A program made the translations under genes and the position numbers. The notes beneath the pieces were generated by a model. That model was not told the origin of the DNA. It worked only from the letters and a program-made list of their open reading frames with translations, and did no database searches. A stretch of 13,234 nucleotides of DNA from Firmicutes bacterium UBA3914 (GTDB taxonomy: Bacteria; Bacillota; Limnochordia; Darwinibacteriales; Darwinibacteriaceae): assembly GCA_002391385.1 (NCBI GenBank), contig DGEY01000037.1, forward strand, positions 16,528 through 29,761. Direction: 5' to 3'. Shown here piece by piece: positions 5,032 through 13,219 of this stretch (positions are counted from its first letter, which is position 1; each line of letters starts with the position of its first letter).

Positions 5032-8000
5032 ATGTTTGTGCACCTGCATGTCCATTCTCCCTATTCTTTTCTCGACGGTGCCTCCTCGCTGGAGGCACTG
5101 CTGCACCAAGCGGACCAGTGGGAAATGCCGGCCCTGGCCATAACGGATCACAGCAATGTCAGTGCCGCGGTGGAATTCCACAAGCTCGCCCAAGGGCTTG
5201 GCATCAAGCCCATCCAAGGGGCGGAGATCACCACCGAAGACGGGACCCACCTGACGCTGCTCGCGGAAAACAGCACCGGCTACCAGTCCCTGTGCCGGCT
5301 GATCACCGCGGGCTTCGCCCGGGGCTCCCGGCACCAATGCCTGGTGCCCTGGGAGGCCCTGCGGGAAAATGCCCGGGGGCTGATTGCCCTCAGCGGCTGC
5401 CACCATTCAGGCACCGCCCAAGCCCTGCTGCGCCGGGACTACGCCCAGGCCAAGCTAGAGGTCCTGCGCCTGCTGGAGATCTTCGGTCCCGGGCAGGTTT
5501 ACCTGGAAATGATCCAAAACTACCTGCCCTTCAGTAAACGCCTCTTGGAGGGGATAGCCAAGCTCCACGGAGATCTGCGGGTGCCGCTTGTGGCCACCAA
5601 CAATGTCCACTACCTGCGCAAGGAAGATTTCCCCATCCACGATCTGCTGGTCTGCGTGCGCACCCAGACCACCGTGCACCAACTCCACCCCGAGCGCCCC
5701 TTCAACGGGGAGAACTACTTGGCCGCACCGGAAGAGATGCAAAGGCGCTTTGCCGCCTTCCCAGAAGCTGTGGAAAACACGCTGGAGATCGCCGAGCGCT
5801 GCAGCCCAGCCCTGGATCTGACGGAAAATCTCTTCCCTCGCTATTTCCCGGGGGAAGAGCCGGAAAAGGCCAGCCAGTTTCTGCGGGAACTCACCTGGCA
5901 GGGGGCCAGAAGGCGCTACGGTACCATCACCCCTGCCCTCAGGGAGCGCATCGAGCACGAGCTCAACATCATCCAGCAGCTGGATGCCGCCGATTATTTT
6001 CTAGCCGTGTGGGATCTGGTACAGTACGCTCAAAAACACGGCATTCGCTATGCGGGGCGGGGCTCCGCCGCGGATTCGGTGGTGGTCTACTGCCTGGGCA
6101 TCACCAATGTGGACGCCTTTGCCAGGGGGCTGCTCTTCGAACGCTTCTTAAGCCTGGAGCGGGCCCAGAAACCCGATATCGACATCGATTTCGACGCCCG
6201 CTACCGGGACCAGGTGGCCGATTATGTGTACCGGCGCTACGGGCCGGAAAAAGTGGCCTCGGTCTGCACCTTCCACACCTATCACGCCCGCTCCGCCCTG
6301 CGGGATCTGGGCAAGGCTTTAGGCTGCAGCCAGGCGGAGCTGAAGCGGCTGACCAAAAACATCACCAGCGTCCCCGCGGACGGCATCCGCGCCCTCCTGC
6401 ACAGGCTGCCTGAATTGAAGCACCATCCCCTGCATGGGGAAAAATACGCCAGGCTTTTAGATTACTGCGCGGCCATCAATGCCTTCCCCCGGCAGATGGG
6501 CACCCACCTGGGGGGCTTGGTGGTGAGCGGTGAACCTTTAACCAAGGTCACTCCCCTGCAGCCTTCAGCCAAGGGAGTGCTCATCACCCAGTTTGACAAA
6601 AACACCATTGAAGACCTGGGCCTGATCAAAATTGACCTCCTTTCCCTGCGCACCCTCTCCGCGGTTTCCGACACCGTGCAGGAGCTGGGCCCCAGGCTCA
6701 ACTACAACGAGATCCCCCTTGATGATGGGGCTACCTTCGCCAGGCTGCAGAGGGGCGATACGGTGGGCATCTTCCAGCTGGAAAGCCCGGCCCAAAGGAG
6801 CCTGCAGTCCCGTTTGAAAGCAGATCGCTTTGAAGATATTGTGGCCAGCGTGGCCCTAATCCGGCCCGGGCCCATCAAGGGGAACATGGTGGATCCTTTC
6901 ATCGCCCGCCGTCAAGGCAAAGAGCAGGTGACCTACATCCATCCCCAGCTGGAGAAAATCCTGGCGCCCACCTATGGGGTGGTCCTCTACCAGGAGCAGG
7001 TGATTGAAATCGCCACGGAGATCGCCGGTTTTACCCCGGGGGAAGCGGATCGCCTGCGCAAGGCCATGACTAAGTTCCGCTCCCAGGCGGAAATGGAAGC
7101 CATCGGCCGGGAGTTCATTCAAAAGGCCCTGGCCCGGGGGGTGGAGCGGCAGACCGCGGAAACCATCTTCTCCTATATTGTGGGCTATGCGGGCTACGGT
7201 TTCTGTGAAGCCCATGCCGCGGCCTTCGCGGACACGGCCTACCGCACCGCCTACCTTTTGGAGCACTTCCCTGCCCAGTTCTACGCGGCGCTCCTCAATG
7301 CGCAGCCCATGGGCTTTTATCCCCCCAACACCTTGTGCGTGCAGGCCCGCAGCCGGGGGATCACCATCCTGCCCCTGCACATCAACGAAAGCGCTGCCCA
7401 GTTCACCGCGGGTGACAACAACATCCGTATCGGCCTGAAGCAGGTGGCGGGCATGGAAGCAGCCTGCCTGGAGTCCATTTTGGAAGAGCGGGAGAAGAGC
7501 AAATTCAGCTCCCTGCAGGACTTTGTCTACCGCACCAAGGTGAAAAAGGATGTGGCGGAAAACCTGATCCTGGGGGGAGCCTTTGACTGGTTCTCCCCCA
7601 ACCGCCGGGCGCTTTTGTGGAAGCTGCCCCACTACTACCAAAGCAAAGGGGGAAGCCTTTTCCTGGAAACTTCCCCTGCCTGCAGCCAGATTCCCGATTT
7701 TTCCCCCTTCGAGCGCTGGCTCAAGGAGTATGCAGTCCTTCGCCTCACCGCCCAGGGGCATATCATGGATTTCTTCCGCCCGCAGCTGCCCAAAACGGTG
7801 CTCACCAGCAGAGAAGTGGCGGCGCGCCGGGAGGGACCTGCGCAGATGGCGGGCTTGGTGATCCGGCCCCACCGGCCCCCCACCCGCAGCGGCCGGACGG
7901 TTGTCTTCCTGACTTTGGAAGACGAGTACGGGCTGGTGGATGTCACCGTCTTTGAAGATGTGTACAGAAAGTACGGTAGGGTTTTGTACAGCGAACCTCT

Positions 8001-8085
8001 GCTTTTAGTCACAGGTACCATCTCCCGGCGGGATGAAGCGGAGCTGGCCAGCATCATCGCCACCGGCATTACAGCCCTGCGTTAA
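5032..8085 (+). CDS. dnaE2: DnaE2-type error-prone DNA polymerase III alpha subunit
   Basis: 1017-residue C-family DNA polymerase. Domains: N-terminal PHP (HLHVHSPYS, residues 4-12; ITDH 37-40; GAEIT 63-67; NNVHY 190-194), polymerase core with GRGSAADS (342-349), catalytic aspartates in PDIDIDFD (381-388) and a third Asp at 535 (KIDLLSLRTL), helix-hairpin-helix region, and a C-terminal OB-fold (about 938-1010). DnaE2 rather than replicative DnaE is indicated by the length, by LLNAQPMGFYPPNTL (754-768), by GFCEAHAAAFADTAY (723-737) and by GHIMDFFR (909-916), all close to DnaE2 hallmarks, and by the operon with imuB. The protein stops after the OB-fold, lacking the long tau-binding tail. In many polymerases the PHP motif near 191 is D-x-H, but here it is N191-V-H193, which may weaken one metal site. 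AGGGAGGGG precedes the ATG. Likely SOS-induced translesion synthesis. Confidence 0.95.
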   Translation: MFVHLHVHSPYSFLDGASSLEALLHQADQWEMPALAITDHSNVSAAVEFHKLAQGLGIKPIQGAEITTEDGTHLTLLAENSTGYQSLCRLITAGFARGSRHQCLVPWEALRENARGLIALSGCHHSGTAQALLRRDYAQAKLEVLRLLEIFGPGQVYLEMIQNYLPFSKRLLEGIAKLHGDLRVPLVATNNVHYLRKEDFPIHDLLVCVRTQTTVHQLHPERPFNGENYLAAPEEMQRRFAAFPEAVENTLEIAERCSPALDLTENLFPRYFPGEEPEKASQFLRELTWQGARRRYGTITPALRERIEHELNIIQQLDAADYFLAVWDLVQYAQKHGIRYAGRGSAADSVVVYCLGITNVDAFARGLLFERFLSLERAQKPDIDIDFDARYRDQVADYVYRRYGPEKVASVCTFHTYHARSALRDLGKALGCSQAELKRLTKNITSVPADGIRALLHRLPELKHHPLHGEKYARLLDYCAAINAFPRQMGTHLGGLVVSGEPLTKVTPLQPSAKGVLITQFDKNTIEDLGLIKIDLLSLRTLSAVSDTVQELGPRLNYNEIPLDDGATFARLQRGDTVGIFQLESPAQRSLQSRLKADRFEDIVASVALIRPGPIKGNMVDPFIARRQGKEQVTYIHPQLEKILAPTYGVVLYQEQVIEIATEIAGFTPGEADRLRKAMTKFRSQAEMEAIGREFIQKALARGVERQTAETIFSYIVGYAGYGFCEAHAAAFADTAYRTAYLLEHFPAQFYAALLNAQPMGFYPPNTLCVQARSRGITILPLHINESAAQFTAGDNNIRIGLKQVAGMEAACLESILEEREKSKFSSLQDFVYRTKVKKDVAENLILGGAFDWFSPNRRALLWKLPHYYQSKGGSLFLETSPACSQIPDFSPFERWLKEYAVLRLTAQGHIMDFFRPQLPKTVLTSREVAARREGPAQMAGLVIRPHRPPTRSGRTVVFLTLEDEYGLVDVTVFEDVYRKYGRVLYSEPLLLVTGTISRRDEAELASIIATGITALR

Positions 8086-9362
8086 AAATACTGGGGGGAG
8101 CTCACCTGGACGATCTGCTCCTCTTCGCCCGTTGCGGCATTGAGGTAGATCAGGTAGTAGTCGTCTTTGTAGCGCACGCCCAGCCTCCTGGTGAGCACTT
8201 CCCCCTCCTCCGCGGTGGGGATCAGCGCAAGTTTTTCCTGGAGCACTTCCAGGCCATCCCTGAGCTTGCCCTCCACCACCTCCCCCCTCTTCAGGGGCTC
8301 TTCGCTCCCTTCCCGCCGGCTCTGGGCTGTGTAGAAGGAGGTGCCCCAAAAGCCCAGGATGCTCCCGTCCGCGGCACTGACCTGAACCTTCACCGGCTCG
8401 GCATAGCGCAGGATGCCTTCCCGCTCAGGTACAAAGGTCAAAGTGGCCCTGTTCTGCAGCACCTGCACATCGGTGATCTGCAGGGGAGGAAAACCCCGCT
8501 CCTCCAGAAATGCCCGGCCCGCTTCCACCATCTCCTGGGTAGAAAGCCGGCGGGAGTCCACCTCCGCCGAGTCCATCATCCAGAGCACCAGGCCGCCCCT
8601 TTGGGAAACCTCCACAACAATGCGGCCCCGCTCATCCTTGGCCTCCACCGTGTAGGTGGGGATCTGCCCCTTGGACTCGCCGGTCACCTGAAAGTGGAGC
8701 CCATCCCGACGGCAAAAACTTCGCGCGGCCTCCACAGCCTGCTCCGGCTCGATGCTCTCCCCAGTGATTTCCCCCCTTGTGAGGGGTACCCGCTCAGCCC
8801 AGGAGGCATCCAGCTCCCCCAGGCCCGCATTGATCGCGGTAAAGGCCTGAAGCAGCTGGGGTACAGTTGCTTTAGCAGCGAAGTACTCCTGCCAAGAAAC
8901 CCAGGGAAATTCCTGCTGCTTATCCAGGAGCAGGCTGCCCAGTTCCCCGCTGACATACTGTACCTGCCCGTAGAGCTCCTCCAACACCTGGGGATCCGCT
9001 TCTTCCTGGACGAAATAATAGGTCTGCTCGTAAACCGCGGCCAACAGCCCGCACAGGCCCTCCAGGTCGATTTCTCCCAGGGGCAGTTCTCCCAGATTGC
9101 TCTGGGCGGCGTAGACCAGGCGCCGCAGGTTGGAGCCGATCAGGCCCCGCTGCTTGCTGCTCACCGCCAGGCGGGCCCGCCCCAGTTCCCCGGCGAGCTG
9201 CTGGAAGTGGGTGGCCAGCTCGCCTAAAGCCCTGCGGTAAGCGGCTTCCACCTGGGCTTGATAGGTGCGGTTCAGGTAGTACTGCCCCGCGGCAAACCCC
9301 ACACCCAGAAGGAGCAGGGCGAAGATTATTGCTGTGAGCTTTCTGCGCAGGGTTCCGGCCAT
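8082..9362 (-). CDS. ypeB: Spore germination protein YpeB
   Basis: 426-residue protein of the YpeB family, needed for SleB stability and localisation in spores and therefore for cortex breakdown during germination. An uncleaved signal-anchor is seen at residues 9-26 after a basic start (GTLRRK). The long middle part is helical and unremarkable in composition, and the C-terminal half shows repeated PepSY/YPEB-like units (for example EVSQRGGLVLWMM, followed by a later VQVSAADGSILGFWG and a final YLIYLNAATGEEEQ). The ATG at 9362 has GAGGGG 7 bases upstream. It follows sleB by 11 bases on the same strand, the standard sleB-ypeB operon, normally read by the forespore sigma factor sigma-G. Its stop (TAA, 8084-8082) overlaps the dnaE2 stop on the other strand. 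Confidence 0.92.
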   Translation of the reverse strand: MAGTLRRKLTAIIFALLLLGVGFAAGQYYLNRTYQAQVEAAYRRALGELATHFQQLAGELGRARLAVSSKQRGLIGSNLRRLVYAAQSNLGELPLGEIDLEGLCGLLAAVYEQTYYFVQEEADPQVLEELYGQVQYVSGELGSLLLDKQQEFPWVSWQEYFAAKATVPQLLQAFTAINAGLGELDASWAERVPLTRGEITGESIEPEQAVEAARSFCRRDGLHFQVTGESKGQIPTYTVEAKDERGRIVVEVSQRGGLVLWMMDSAEVDSRRLSTQEMVEAGRAFLEERGFPPLQITDVQVLQNRATLTFVPEREGILRYAEPVKVQVSAADGSILGFWGTSFYTAQSRREGSEEPLKRGEVVEGKLRDGLEVLQEKLALIPTAEEGEVLTRRLGVRYKDDYYLIYLNAATGEEEQIVQVSSPQYF

Positions 9363-9373
9363 GTCACCGCCCC

Positions 9374-9877
9374 TCAGCTGGCAAAGACGTGTTTGCCGAT
9401 GGTTTTCAGCACAGGGCGCTGGCGGATCCAGGCACTCCGTGTTTTGTTGGGGTTGTAGAAGTAGAGGGCTCCCCCCGTGGGGTCCCAGCCGTTGAGTGCG
9501 GCGTGGGCAGCCTGCAGGGCCGAGTCATTGGCAGGTTTGTTGACGGTGCCGTTGGCCACCACTGAAAAGGCCAGAGGTTCGTAGACCACCCCGGGGATGG
9601 TGTTGGGAAACTCGGGGTGTTTGACCCTGTTTAGGATCACCGCGGCCACCGCCACCTGGCCGTCGAAGGGCTCCCCTTCCGCTTCTGCCCGCACCACCCG
9701 GGCCAGAAGATCCAGGTCGGTTTCGGAAAAGGTCTGCCGCCAGCTTTCCAGCTCAGCTCCCTCTTCCGGGGGAGCTTCCGGCGCAGGCACCTGCCAGCGG
9801 CTCCAGATCAGCAGGATAATCAGCAGCAGGGCCGCGGCTAACCCCAGGCTGAGCAGCCGTCTAGCAAGTTTACCCAA
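9374..9877 (-). CDS. sleB: Spore cortex-lytic enzyme SleB, short form (Hydrolase_2)
   Basis: 167-residue lytic enzyme of the SleB/CwlJ Hydrolase_2 family, which cuts spore cortex peptidoglycan during germination. Residues 8-26 form a membrane anchor or signal, then comes a proline/glutamate linker, then the catalytic domain from about 53. Key motifs: RVVRAEAEGEP (60-70, Glu65 being the likely catalytic acid), GQVAVAAVILNRV (73-85), VANGTVN (107-113), and ALYFYNPNKTRSAWI (137-151). B. subtilis SleB has an N-terminal peptidoglycan-binding domain; it is missing here, so targeting may depend on the anchor and on YpeB. The start is TTG at 9877-9875: an in-frame stop lies just upstream and AAAGGA is 9 bases before. 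No confident sigma-G promoter was seen in the 100-base divergent region. It leads the two-gene sleB-ypeB operon. Confidence 0.92.
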   Translation of the reverse strand: MGKLARRLLSLGLAAALLLIILLIWSRWQVPAPEAPPEEGAELESWRQTFSETDLDLLARVVRAEAEGEPFDGQVAVAAVILNRVKHPEFPNTIPGVVYEPLAFSVVANGTVNKPANDSALQAAHAALNGWDPTGGALYFYNPNKTRSAWIRQRPVLKTIGKHVFAS

Positions 9878-9907
9878 GGCAGTTCATCCTTTCTCACAGT
9901 AAGAAAC

Positions 9908-9950
9908 GGCAGGATAACCCGGCCTCATCCAGAACTCTTATCTGGATGCA
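9908..9950 (+). repeat. Shared leader motif, copy 2 (upstream of the RND gene)
   Basis: 43-base plus-strand element with the same blocks as 2104-2146: GGCAGGAT, then GAACTCT, then TGGATGCA, with identical block spacing. It ends 14 bases before the GGAGG of the RND gene. In this copy, 9927-9933 (ATCCAGA) pairs with 9941-9947 (TCTGGAT) as a 7-base stem around a 7-base loop; the lepB copy lacks that pairing. Confidence 0.55.
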
Positions 9951-9977
9951 CTTCGGTCCCTTAAGGAGGATGTTTTG

Positions 9978-12900
9978 ATGCATTTATCCAGTTTGGCTGT
10001 GCGCCGCCCAGTGGCGGTCACTGTTTTTGTTATTATTGCCCTCATCTTCGGAGTTATTTCCCTCCAGAGAATTGGCATCGACCTGCTGCCGGATATGAAC
10101 TTCCCCTATGCGGTGGTGGTCACCATCTATCCGGGCGGAGCAGCCCAGACCGTGGAGCAGAATATCACCATCCCCTTGGAGGGGGCGCTTTCGGGCATCA
10201 ACGGCCTCCGGCGCATGGATTCCTACAGCCTGGAGAACGTTTCCGCTGTCCTGCTCCAGTTTGAGTGGGGCACAGACATGCTCACCGCCCTGGATGCGGT
10301 GCGCAACAACATGGCCCAGGCAGCCCTAACCCTGCCCGATGGCGCCCAGACCCCCGTGGTGGTGCAGATCAACCCCAACGACTTCCCCTTGATGCTGGTG
10401 GGCGTAACCTCCCAGGGCCTTTCCCCTGTTGAGCTGTCGGAAGAGCTGGAAAAGCTCCGGCCGCAGCTGGAGCAGATCTCCGGTGTGGCCCAGGTGAGCC
10501 TGCTGGGCACCGCCAGCGAAGAGATCCAGGTGCTCTTTGATCCCGACCACCTCAATGAACTGGGTCTAACCCCGGTGATTCTGCAGCAGCTGATCTCGTA
10601 CCAGAATATCGTGGTGCCCGGCGGAGCAGTGACCGCGGACGGCGTGCGCTACATCACCCGGGCGGGCAGTATGATCAACAGTATCGAAGAGCTGGAAAAC
10701 ATCATTGTCGGTATGAAGCAGGGCAGCGGCATCCTGGGTCTGGGAGGCTTGGTTCCTTCCTTGATTTACCTGAGCGATGTGGCCGAAGTTTCCACGCGGG
10801 TGGCACCCCGGGAAGGCATCACCCGCTACAACGGGCAGGATACCGTGCTCATCCAAGTGATGCGCCAGAGCGGGGCGAACACGGTCCGGGTGGCCGAAAG
10901 GGTCAAGGACACCCTCAGGAAGATAGAGGCGGAATACCCGCATCTAGAGTTTACGACCATCACCGATCAATCGCTGTTCATCAGCCAGAGCATCAGCTCC
11001 CTGGCTTCCAGCGGCATGATCGGCGCGCTTTTGGCCGTGGCGGTACTCCTCTTCTTCCTGCGGAATATCTCCAGTATTGTCATTATCGCCTTGTCCATTC
11101 CCGTCTCCGTCATCGCCAGCTTTGTCCTGATCTACCTCTCCAACCTTTCCCTCAACCTCATGACCCTGGGCGGGCTGGCTCTGGGTGTGGGCATGCTGGT
11201 GGACTCATCCATCGTGGTTTTGGAGAACATCTACAGGCACCTCACGGAAGGGCGGGATCGCCTGGCGGCCTCCCGGGACGGCGCGGGTGAACTGGCCAGT
11301 GCTCTTTTGGCTTCCACCCTCACCAACGTGGTGGTGTTCCTACCGGTGATTATCCTGGAAAGCCTGGCCGGACAGCTGCTCAGGGAGTTCGGCCTGTCCA
11401 TCTCCTTTGCCCTCACCGCTTCCTTCTTGGTCGCTTTGACGGTGGTGCCGGCCTTGACATCCAAGCTGCTTAGGGCAGGGCGAGCCATGAAACCCCAGGG
11501 CCAGTCCTTCGCGGGCAGGGCCCGGGCCGTCTATGCCCGGCTTTTGGAAAAGGTCCTGGCCCGCAAGGGCTACACATTCGCCCTGGTGATCATCCTCCTG
11601 GCGGTGGCCCTGGCGGTCTATCCCCTGCTGAATCAGGAGTTTCTACCCAGTTTTGACGAAGGTTTCTTAGGGGTACAGGCTATGCTCCCGGCTGGTCTGC
11701 CCCTGGAGAGGGTGCGGGAGAAGATCATGGCCATCGAAACAGACCTTCTGGCCATTCCTGAGGTGGCGGCTGTGGCCGTGCAGGCGGGCGACCAGGGCGA
11801 ACTGGATGTGGTCAGCCTGGTCCGGGGAACGGACGCCAGTGCCGCCCAGTTTTTCCTGACCCTCGTCCCCCATGACCAGCGCCAGCGCAAGGCCCGGGAG
11901 CTTACAGATGAAATCCAGGAAATCACGGCCAGGCACGGAGTTCTGCGGACCAATATTTCCGACAGTTCGCTGTTCGGCTCCACGGCCAGCACCCTGTTGA
12001 CGCCCAATCTATCCGTTGAGATCCGCGGCGAGGATTGGGACGTCTTAGTCGAACTGGCCCAGGAACTCAAAGGCAGACTCCAGCAGATCGGCGGTTTCCG
12101 GGACGTGCAGGACACCACCTTCCGGCCGGCCCAGGAGCTGTTCCTCAACGTGGACACCTCCCGGAGCATCCTGGGAGGCTTCACCGCCGGACAGGTGGGG
12201 CTGGGTATGCGTTATGCCACAGCGGGGCTGGTGGCCACCGATATCCAGATTGGAAAACGGAGCCTGCCGGTTGTGCTCAGACCCAACTCGTCCATTGACT
12301 CGGTGGATGACCTGCTCAACACCAAAATCACCTCGCCCGTGACCATCGCCGGCCTGGGTGAAAACCCCATCGTGCTCAAGGAAGTGGTGCAGCCGGAGAC
12401 GATCACCACCGACGCGGTGGCGCAGCGCACCGACCGCCTGCCGGTGATCTACGTAACCGGCATTTTGGGCGATCTGTCCCTGACCGAAGCTGTGCGCAAG
12501 AGCGAAGAGATCATTGCCACCATGAACATTCCTCCTGGATACCACATCAGGGTAGGCGGCCTGCAGGATGTGATATCCGAATCCATAGGCGAACTGACCC
12601 TGGCCCTAATTTTAGCTGTGGCCTTGGTTTACCTGGTCATGGCCGCGCAGTTTGAATCGTTCCTCCAGCCCTTCATCATCATGTTCACCATCCCCCTGGC
12701 CCTGATCGGTGCCCTGGCCGGCTTGTGGGCAGTGGGCGGCAGCCTGGGCATCATGTCCATCATCGGTATGATTGCCCTGGCGGGGATTGTGGTGAACAAC
12801 GCCATCGTGCTGGTGGATTACATCAACCTTAGGCGCCGGCAGAACCCCGAGCTTCCCGTGCGGGAGGCCATCCTCGAGGCCTGCCAGGTGCGCCTGCGGC

Positions 12901-13118
12901 CGATCCTCATGACCGCGATCACCACCATTTTCGGCCTGCTGCCGGTGGCCATCGGTTTTGGTGTGGGTGCAGAATTCCAGAGGCCCCTGGCCGCAACCAT
13001 CATGGGCGGCATGGTCTCTTCCACCCTCCTGACCTTGTTCGTTATCCCCACCGTCTACGAGTTCTTCGCCAACCTGGAACGCAAGCCCAAAAAGCAGGCA
13101 CAGCACCAGGCGGTATAA
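9978..13118 (+). CDS. RND-family (HAE1-type) efflux transporter, SwrC-like
   Basis: 1046-residue resistance-nodulation-division inner-membrane pump. It has the family's duplicated layout: TM1 (about 11-29) and a large external loop, then TM2-6 in the centre (about 343-497), TM7 (about 533-550), a second large loop, and TM8-12 (about 872-1030). In TM4, GLALGVGMLVDSSIVVLENI carries Asp409, the proton-relay acid; the second Asp of AcrB is replaced by Ser. In TM10, GIVVNNAIVLVDYIN has Asn940-Asn941 where AcrB has a lysine. This variant set is typical of Gram-positive HAE1 pumps such as B. subtilis SwrC (YerP), which exports surfactin; that substrate is only a comparison. No membrane fusion or outer-membrane partner is in the window, expected for a monoderm. 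The ATG at 9978 has AGGAGG 8 bases upstream; a TTG one codon earlier is less likely. Confidence 0.95.
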   Translation: MHLSSLAVRRPVAVTVFVIIALIFGVISLQRIGIDLLPDMNFPYAVVVTIYPGGAAQTVEQNITIPLEGALSGINGLRRMDSYSLENVSAVLLQFEWGTDMLTALDAVRNNMAQAALTLPDGAQTPVVVQINPNDFPLMLVGVTSQGLSPVELSEELEKLRPQLEQISGVAQVSLLGTASEEIQVLFDPDHLNELGLTPVILQQLISYQNIVVPGGAVTADGVRYITRAGSMINSIEELENIIVGMKQGSGILGLGGLVPSLIYLSDVAEVSTRVAPREGITRYNGQDTVLIQVMRQSGANTVRVAERVKDTLRKIEAEYPHLEFTTITDQSLFISQSISSLASSGMIGALLAVAVLLFFLRNISSIVIIALSIPVSVIASFVLIYLSNLSLNLMTLGGLALGVGMLVDSSIVVLENIYRHLTEGRDRLAASRDGAGELASALLASTLTNVVVFLPVIILESLAGQLLREFGLSISFALTASFLVALTVVPALTSKLLRAGRAMKPQGQSFAGRARAVYARLLEKVLARKGYTFALVIILLAVALAVYPLLNQEFLPSFDEGFLGVQAMLPAGLPLERVREKIMAIETDLLAIPEVAAVAVQAGDQGELDVVSLVRGTDASAAQFFLTLVPHDQRQRKARELTDEIQEITARHGVLRTNISDSSLFGSTASTLLTPNLSVEIRGEDWDVLVELAQELKGRLQQIGGFRDVQDTTFRPAQELFLNVDTSRSILGGFTAGQVGLGMRYATAGLVATDIQIGKRSLPVVLRPNSSIDSVDDLLNTKITSPVTIAGLGENPIVLKEVVQPETITTDAVAQRTDRLPVIYVTGILGDLSLTEAVRKSEEIIATMNIPPGYHIRVGGLQDVISESIGELTLALILAVALVYLVMAAQFESFLQPFIIMFTIPLALIGALAGLWAVGGSLGIMSIIGMIALAGIVVNNAIVLVDYINLRRRQNPELPVREAILEACQVRLRPILMTAITTIFGLLPVAIGFGVGAEFQRPLAATIMGGMVSSTLLTLFVIPTVYEFFANLERKPKKQAQHQAV

Positions 13119-13190
13119 GCTCTATAGGGCGCCCTCGGATCTTCCACCCCTGCATGAACCCTCGACCTAAAGGATGCAACGCACACATTC

Positions 13191-13219
13191 AAAAGCCCAA
13201 CGTGTTCCCACGTTGGGCT
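13191..13219 (-). terminator. Perfect hairpin, probable terminator (minus-strand reading)
   Basis: An 11-base perfect stem (13194-13204 with 13209-13219) encloses a 4-base loop. Read on the minus strand it is followed by TTTTG, as for a terminator of a gene coming from the right, outside the window. On the plus strand it lies 75 bases after the RND stop but is followed by CAGACTG, with no T run, so it is a poor plus-strand terminator; it might still serve convergently. Confidence 0.6.

Noticed and set aside
6856..7872. 338-codon open frame on the minus strand opposite dnaE2
   Set aside because: It lies entirely within a well-supported polymerase gene. Its translation is rich in Gly/Gln/His with no family features, as expected for the antisense of GC-rich coding DNA.
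8601..9227. 208-codon plus-strand frame opposite ypeB
   Set aside because: Antisense shadow; ypeB has the family motifs and the sleB context.
9873..9890. Five-codon frame (ATG AAC TGC CTT GGG TAA) overlapping the sleB start, as a possible leader peptide
   Set aside because: Its ATG touches the GGA of the ribosome binding site, so spacing is wrong; likely chance.
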